From the NCBI GenBank assembly GCA_050010115.1, contig JBEKLQ010000127.1, forward strand, positions 1 to 10,671: a DNA stretch of 10,671 nucleotides, read 5' to 3'. This document shows positions 7,441-10,671 of this stretch, one piece after another; positions within the stretch are counted from its first letter, which is position 1; every line of letters begins with the position of its first letter. Origin of the DNA: JAKACA01 sp050010115. GTDB taxonomy: Bacteria; Actinomycetota; Acidimicrobiia; Acidimicrobiales; Bog-793. The position numbers and the translations under genes are program-made. Below the pieces are notes generated by a model. The model ran no database searches, was not told the DNA's origin, and saw only the letters and a program-made list of their open reading frames with translations.

Positions 7441-7468
7441 ACTGAGCGCACAACTTCGAGGTTGAAAC

Positions 7469-7488
7469 CTCGGGGCTAACGCCCCGAG
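7469..7488. terminator. stem-loop after the IS110 recombinase gene
   Basis: CTCGGGGC (7469-7476) pairs perfectly with GCCCCGAG (7481-7488) over a TAAC loop, 28 bases after the recombinase stop. A competing upstream hairpin (CGAGGT with ACCTCG, 7457-7472) overlaps its left arm. It has no T-run; it may act as a terminator or protect the recombinase from outside transcription, or be a structural part of the element's right end. Confidence 0.45.
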
Positions 7489-7539
7489 CCGTTGGCGCGC
7501 GCCTTTGGTTCCGCGAGTGGGGAACGCATTTCACCCCAG

Positions 7540-8175
7540 AAGGAGCTGGTCGGCGAGTACCACAACAACGGCCGGGAATGGCAGCCGAAGGGCGAGCCGG
7601 TCGAGGTCCTCGACCACGACTTCGTCAACCCCGAGATGGGAAAGGCCGTCCCTTACGGGGTCTACGACCTCAGCAACGACGAGGGCTGGGTATCAGTCGG
7701 AGACAACGCCGACACCGCCGCCTTTGCCGTCGAGTCGATCCGACGATGGTGGCAGCACATGGGTGCCGAGCGCTTCCCCGCGGCCAAGCGCCTGTTGATC
7801 ACGGCCGACGCCGGCGGGTCGAACGGCTACCGCATCCGGGCCTTCAAGGTCGAGCTCGCCAAGCTCGCCGCCGAGATCGGCCTCGAGATCACGGTCTGCC
7901 ACTACCCGCCCGGAACCTCGAAGTGGAACAAGATCGAGCACCGCATGTTCAGCTTCATCTCCATGAACTGGCGGGGCCGGCCCCTCACGTCGTACCGCAC
8001 GATCGTCGAGCTGATCTCCACGACCACGACTCGCAAGGGTTTGCGCGTCCGGGCCGAGCGCGACACGACCGGCTACCGCACGCAGGTGAGGATCTCAGAC
8101 ACCGAGCTTGCCGCCGTGCCCCTTCGCCGGCACGAGTTTCACGGCGATTGGAACTACACGATCGATGCGACGTGA
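7540..8175 (+). pseudogene. ISAzo13-family transposase, C-terminal part (interrupted)
   Basis: This part begins KELVGEY right after the IS110 right end and gives 211 residues. With the 188 residues at 5418 it makes a 399-residue transposase, the normal family length, in a single frame. It contains PYGVYDL, then the second catalytic Asp in LLITADAGGSNG, the CHYPPGTSKWNKIEHRMFSF block with the catalytic Glu, and the conserved end with GDWNYTI. No stop or frameshift has built up, so the split appears recent: loss of the IS110 element would restore an intact gene. An open frame runs back into the IS110 end to 7492 but that is read-through, not coding history. Confidence 0.88.
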
Positions 8176-8214
8176 ATGCTCACCCTCGACCTCGGCCGAG
8201 CGCCAACGCTCAAC

Positions 8215-8232
8215 TTAAATCGCGGCGGGCCC
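8215..8232 (-). repeat. right terminal inverted repeat of the ISAzo13-family element
   Basis: TTAAATCGCGGCGGGCCC is the imperfect inverse of 5377-5394. It is followed directly by TAA (8233-8235), the second copy of the target duplication. Confidence 0.75.
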
Positions 8233-8355
8233 TAACTCCGATCTTTCACGCCACCACGTGAGCTGAGCCCTCCAAAGACGCGGAATCGCCCTCCCGGTAA
8301 GGGAAACTGACGGTGTTCAAAGCCTCAGTTGACCAACCAGGAGGGCACTTCCGAG

Positions 8356-9726
8356 ATGAACGGTACCAGCACCCGTCGCGTGAAGGTGGAAGCCGGCGGG
8401 GCGGGCGTGGTCGCCCACGTCGGCCTGCACGCACTGGGTCGATTCGCCGACCGGATGGGTCTCGGCGATTCACTCTCGGCTCGCATCCCGATTTGTTCCG
8501 AGCGTGCCCCGCTGCACGACCGGGGCAAGGTCCTCGTGCAGTCGGCCCTCATGATCGCCGGCGGTGGTGAGAGCTGCGCCGACATCGAGCACCTGCGAGC
8601 ACAAGAGGACCTGTTCGGGTGGGTACCGTCTGACTCGACAGTCTTTCGCACGTTCCACGAGATCAGTTCAAAGGTGCGCGCCGACCTCGCCGAGTCGGTG
8701 GCCGAGGTGCGTGCGCAGGTGTGGGCGCGCTCGGCGGCCACGACCAGGAGCGCCCCGGTCTTCCTCGACATCGACGCCTCCCTCGTCGAGATCCACTCGG
8801 AGAACACGTCACAGACCGGACCCAACTACAAGGGCGGCTTCGGCTTCCATCCGATCTTCTGCTTCGCCGATGCCACCGGTGAGGCGCTCGCTGGACAGCT
8901 GCGCCCCGGCAATGCCGGCTCGAACACCGTGGCCGATCACATCAAGGTCCTCGACGACGCCCTCGCCCAGTTGCCCGAGACCATCGGTGCCGGACACGGT
9001 GACGGTGACGACCCGGGTCTCGTCGGTCGACCCGTTGTCTGTCGCACCGACTCCGCCGGCGCGACGGAGGGCTTCTGTCGGGCCTTACGTGCCCGCAACG
9101 TCGGCTTTTTCACCGTGGCGGGCACCAATGCCCAGATCCAGGCGGCCATCTTGGATGCCATGGGGATCGAGGAGGCCTGGTCGGAGGCGCTCCGCCAGGA
9201 CCGAAGCGTGCGCGAGGGGGCGGCGGTCTGCGAGCTCACGAGCCTGGTCGACCTCTCACGCTTACCTGCCGGCACGCGGCTCATCGTGCGGCGTGAGCCG
9301 CTCCACCAGGGCGCCCAGCGGAGCTTGTTCCCCTCGCTCGACTACCGCTACTGGGGCTTCTACACCGACCAGGACGGCGAGCCGGCCACCCTCGACGTCA
9401 CCATGCGCGCCCATGCGCATGTCGAGCTGCACATCGAGCGGCTGAAGGAGTCGGGGCTCTGCCGCTTCCCCTTCAGCGACTTCGAGGCGAACGCCAACTG
9501 GATGGCGATCGTCATGCTCTCCGCCGATCTCGTCCGCTGGTTCCAGCTGCTCTGCTGCGACGGCTACTTCGCGACGGCGCGGCCGAAGGCGCTCCGTTGG
9601 GGTCTCTTCCATGCACCGGGCCGGCTCGTCCGTTCGGCACGGCGCCAGGTCGTGCGCATCCTCGACGGCTGGCCGAGCGCAGAGGCGCTCCTGTTGGCCT
9701 ACCGCCGCATCGACCTCATCACCTGA
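8356..9726 (+). CDS. IS1380-family transposase
   Basis: The 456-residue protein starts at ATG 8356, ten bases after AGGAGGG (8339-8345); an in-frame TTG at 8329 would put the ribosome site inside the gene. The order of motifs fits the IS1380 family of DDE transposases. There is an N-terminal DNA-binding region; the first Asp is in VFLDIDASLVEIHSE (near residue 138-140), followed by NYKGGFGFHP. The second Asp is in CRTDSAGATEGF (232). The Glu lies in VELHIERLKESG (about 361) after the beta-rich insertion with LDYRYWGFYT. The C-terminal FPFSDFEANANW and the WFQLL segment are also typical. It is full length with all catalytic residues, so it may be active. I could not identify its terminal inverted repeats: the two flanks share only short direct matches (GCGGAATCG and CAGTTGACC), so element borders are left open. 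Confidence 0.9.
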   Translation: MNGTSTRRVKVEAGGAGVVAHVGLHALGRFADRMGLGDSLSARIPICSERAPLHDRGKVLVQSALMIAGGGESCADIEHLRAQEDLFGWVPSDSTVFRTFHEISSKVRADLAESVAEVRAQVWARSAATTRSAPVFLDIDASLVEIHSENTSQTGPNYKGGFGFHPIFCFADATGEALAGQLRPGNAGSNTVADHIKVLDDALAQLPETIGAGHGDGDDPGLVGRPVVCRTDSAGATEGFCRALRARNVGFFTVAGTNAQIQAAILDAMGIEEAWSEALRQDRSVREGAAVCELTSLVDLSRLPAGTRLIVRREPLHQGAQRSLFPSLDYRYWGFYTDQDGEPATLDVTMRAHAHVELHIERLKESGLCRFPFSDFEANANWMAIVMLSADLVRWFQLLCCDGYFATARPKALRWGLFHAPGRLVRSARRQVVRILDGWPSAEALLLAYRRIDLIT

Positions 9727-10190
9727 GCGGACCAGCTCCCGACGAACCGGCGCCGGGTGAGCCGTGCGCGCCCGCAGTTGACCCATCTCGCCACGAACAA
9801 CCCGGTGGGACAGCCGCAATGGCGCTCACCGTGCCTCGAGACCGGCGGAATCGTTCCTCACCAGTCCGGGGCCCGAAGATCAATCGCCGGCGAGGCCGCT
9901 CACGAGTTCCCGTGTAGGTCGAGCGCTGGCGCGGTAGCACGTGCCGAGGCGACTGGGTCCCGACCAGGCCGTAGTGGTGGCGTTTCTCAGCACACCGGCC
10001 CGGAACCCGCGAAGCCATCCCGACCTGCCCCGTCTCCAGCGCCCGCCCGTCGAACCGTGCATGCGGTTCTCTCGCACACGGCTCACCGACGTCGTTCACC
10101 GCCGGCATTCGGCCTTCCCCGCCAGGCCCTGAACGGCCTGGGTGCGACAACGATTCCGTCAAGGGAGATGAGCCCGAGGTGGTTCGGGGA
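9727..10190. other. spacer with intron remnant between IS1380 gene and ISL3 fragment
   Basis: No protein gene is supported here. Open frames exist on both strands but are Pro/Arg-rich by-products of high GC. The central part holds the domain V-like sequence described at 10052-10084; the left part (9727-9950) should contain the IS1380 right end but I cannot see it. The right border is where ISL3 coding sequence begins. Confidence 0.5.
10052..10084 (-). ncRNA. group II intron domain V, remnant of an intron 3' end
   Basis: Read on the minus strand, the 33 bases start GAGCCGTG and end CACGGTTC, which pair over 8 positions including one G-T. A 2-base bulge (TG) follows, then the distal stem TGCG/CGCA and a purine-rich GAGAA loop. 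GAGCCG carrying the AGC triad, the 2-nt bulge and CGGTTC are the signature of catalytic domain V of bacterial group II introns; the usual length is 34. G-rich sequence continues downstream, where domain VI is expected. No reverse-transcriptase frame lies upstream on this strand, because ISL3 sequence begins within about 110 bases. It is therefore a truncated, non-mobile remnant. Confidence 0.55.
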
Positions 10191-10197
10191 CTGGAAG

Positions 10198-10665
10198 GCG
10201 ACGACCGAGCTCCTCGGCCACCGCGGCCGGAAGCAGGACCCCCTGTATCGCATCCGAAAGCTCCTCTTGTCGGGATCCGAGCGCCTCGATGAACGCGGCA
10301 GCTCGAGGATGCTGCTCGGACTGCGGCTCGGTGACCCCGACACCGACGATCCACCTACCGCCGCCGTCCTCCTCGACAAGGCCATCGCCGGCTGTCTCGC
10401 CGACGACGTGCCCGAGATCCAATCGCTCGGGAACACCCTCAAGAGATGGCGGTCGGAGATACTCGCCCACCACGAGACCGGGGCATCGAACGGGCCGACC
10501 GAAGGGCTCAATCTTTGCGTGAAAAAGGTCAAGCGCGCCGGCCATGGCTTCGCCAGCTTCGACCACTACCGGCTTCGAGTACTGCTCCATGCCGGTGGTG
10601 TCACCTGGCCGTCACGACCGAAGCCGCCAAGGATCCGGTCGAGGTCTCCCCACTCAGACGCGTAG
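10198..10665 (+). pseudogene. ISL3-family transposase, C-terminal fragment
   Basis: From about 10198 the frame reads LLGHRGRKQDPLYRIRKLLL, then SGSERLDERG, LRLGDPD, AAVLLDKAIAGC, LAHHETGASNGPTEGLNLCV and RLRVLLHAGGVTWP. These are blocks of the C-terminal part of DDE_Tnp_ISL3 transposases, with the last catalytic Glu in GPTEGLN. The first two thirds, including the zinc-binding N-terminus and both catalytic Asp residues, are missing: upstream is unrelated sequence. A second lesion is likely at 10331-10350, where LGDPD joins TDDP. In relatives I remember about 20 residues between these (a segment with AWLAKE and RDVYLTD), so an in-frame deletion is inferred. The stop at 10663 is the normal C-terminus. 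The fragment is inactive; the element's right end lies beyond the window. Confidence 0.85.
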
Positions 10666-10671
10666 AGCCGC

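Larger units (their letters stand above)
5982..7539 (+). mobile_element. IS110-family insertion sequence inside the ISAzo13 transposase gene
   Basis: Joining 5981 directly to 7540 restores the ISAzo13 transposase as VSVDTKK-KELVGEY, the usual wording of that family, which fixes the borders. The left flank ends in AG (5980-5981) and the right end of the element also ends in AG (7538-7539). Sharing a 2-bp core without terminal inverted repeats is the IS110 pattern; read on the other strand the core is CT, the core known for IS621. The element has a 220-base non-coding left end, one recombinase gene and a 99-base right end. The long non-coding end upstream of the gene places it in the IS110 group rather than the IS1111 group. 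Confidence 0.85.
5377..8232 (+). mobile_element. ISAzo13-family insertion sequence, interrupted by an IS110-family element
   Basis: The left end GGGACCACCACAGGTTAA and the complement of the right end, GGGCCCGCCGCGATTTAA, agree at 12 of 18 positions and both start with GGG and end with TTAA. TAA stands immediately outside each end (5374-5376 and 8233-8235), as expected for a 3-bp target duplication. Inside lies a single transposase gene split in two by the IS110 insertion. Removing 5982-7539 leaves about 1298 bp, a plausible length for this family. The element sits downstream of the flippase gene, in what was probably intergenic DNA. Confidence 0.8.

Noticed and set aside
7578..8261. 227-codon plus-strand frame over the ISAzo13 transposase C-terminal part
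   Set aside because: Its Arg/His-rich sequence is a frame shadow; the 7540-8175 frame carries all the family motifs.
8564..9445. 293-codon open frame on the plus strand
   Set aside because: It is an out-of-frame reading of the IS1380 transposase gene, rich in Arg, Ser and Pro, without any motif.
8280..9853. GCGGAATCG at 8280-8288 and again at 9845-9853 as possible IS1380 borders
   Set aside because: The copies are direct, not inverted, and too long for the usual short target duplication; no inverted ends could be found next to them, so borders were left open.
9757..10167. N-terminal part of the long open frame ending at 10665
   Set aside because: It is Pro/Arg-rich and runs over the intron remnant; only the part after about 10198 resembles ISL3 transposase.

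Overview
The window looks like a piece of an actinobacterial (Actinomycetota) accessory region. The reasons are a high-GC base composition in the right half, GTG starts beside clear Shine-Dalgarno runs, and insertion sequences of families common in that phylum. This is an inference from style and gene content; no ribosomal or housekeeping gene is present to fix the taxon.

Left part (about 1-5234, all genes on +): the end of a surface-polysaccharide locus. It holds a short upstream ORF with a strong ribosome site that overlaps the next gene by GTGA, an O-antigen/oligosaccharide polymerase (Wzy-like) membrane protein, a family-2 glycosyltransferase, a shrunken CmcI-like (cephalosporin hydroxylase family) methyltransferase that has lost its middle, and a Wzx-like polysaccharide flippase. 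Together these would add a sugar, move the lipid-linked repeat unit across the membrane and polymerise it. The genes are AT-richer by eye than the right half and are separated by unusually long spacers (about 430 bp before the glycosyltransferase), which suggests a locus assembled by transfer and partly decaying.

Right part (about 5377-10671): a stack of mobile elements. An ISAzo13-family element (5377-8232, 18-bp imperfect terminal inverted repeats, TAA target duplication) is split three codons after its first catalytic Asp by a complete IS110-family element (about 5982-7539) that shares an AG (CT on the other strand) dinucleotide at both ends. The IS110 element has a long non-coding 5' end that folds into hairpins in the manner of an IS110 bridge RNA. 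Short matches to its own target and donor sequences fall in or next to the expected loops. Next come an intact IS1380-family transposase gene (8356-9726), a likely minus-strand remnant of a group II intron 3' end (domain V at 10052-10084), and the C-terminal part of an ISL3-family transposase gene that runs to the end of the window.

Stretches without genes: 1-300 (only weak promoter-like sequence), 1797-2261 (no recognisable gene, one long imperfect inverted repeat), 5235-5376 (the insertion target downstream of the flippase) and 9727-10190 (intron remnant and unassigned sequence). The most interesting part is the IS110 element: its nested position gives the exact pre-insertion target sequence, so the guide logic of its candidate bridge RNA can be tested from sequence alone.
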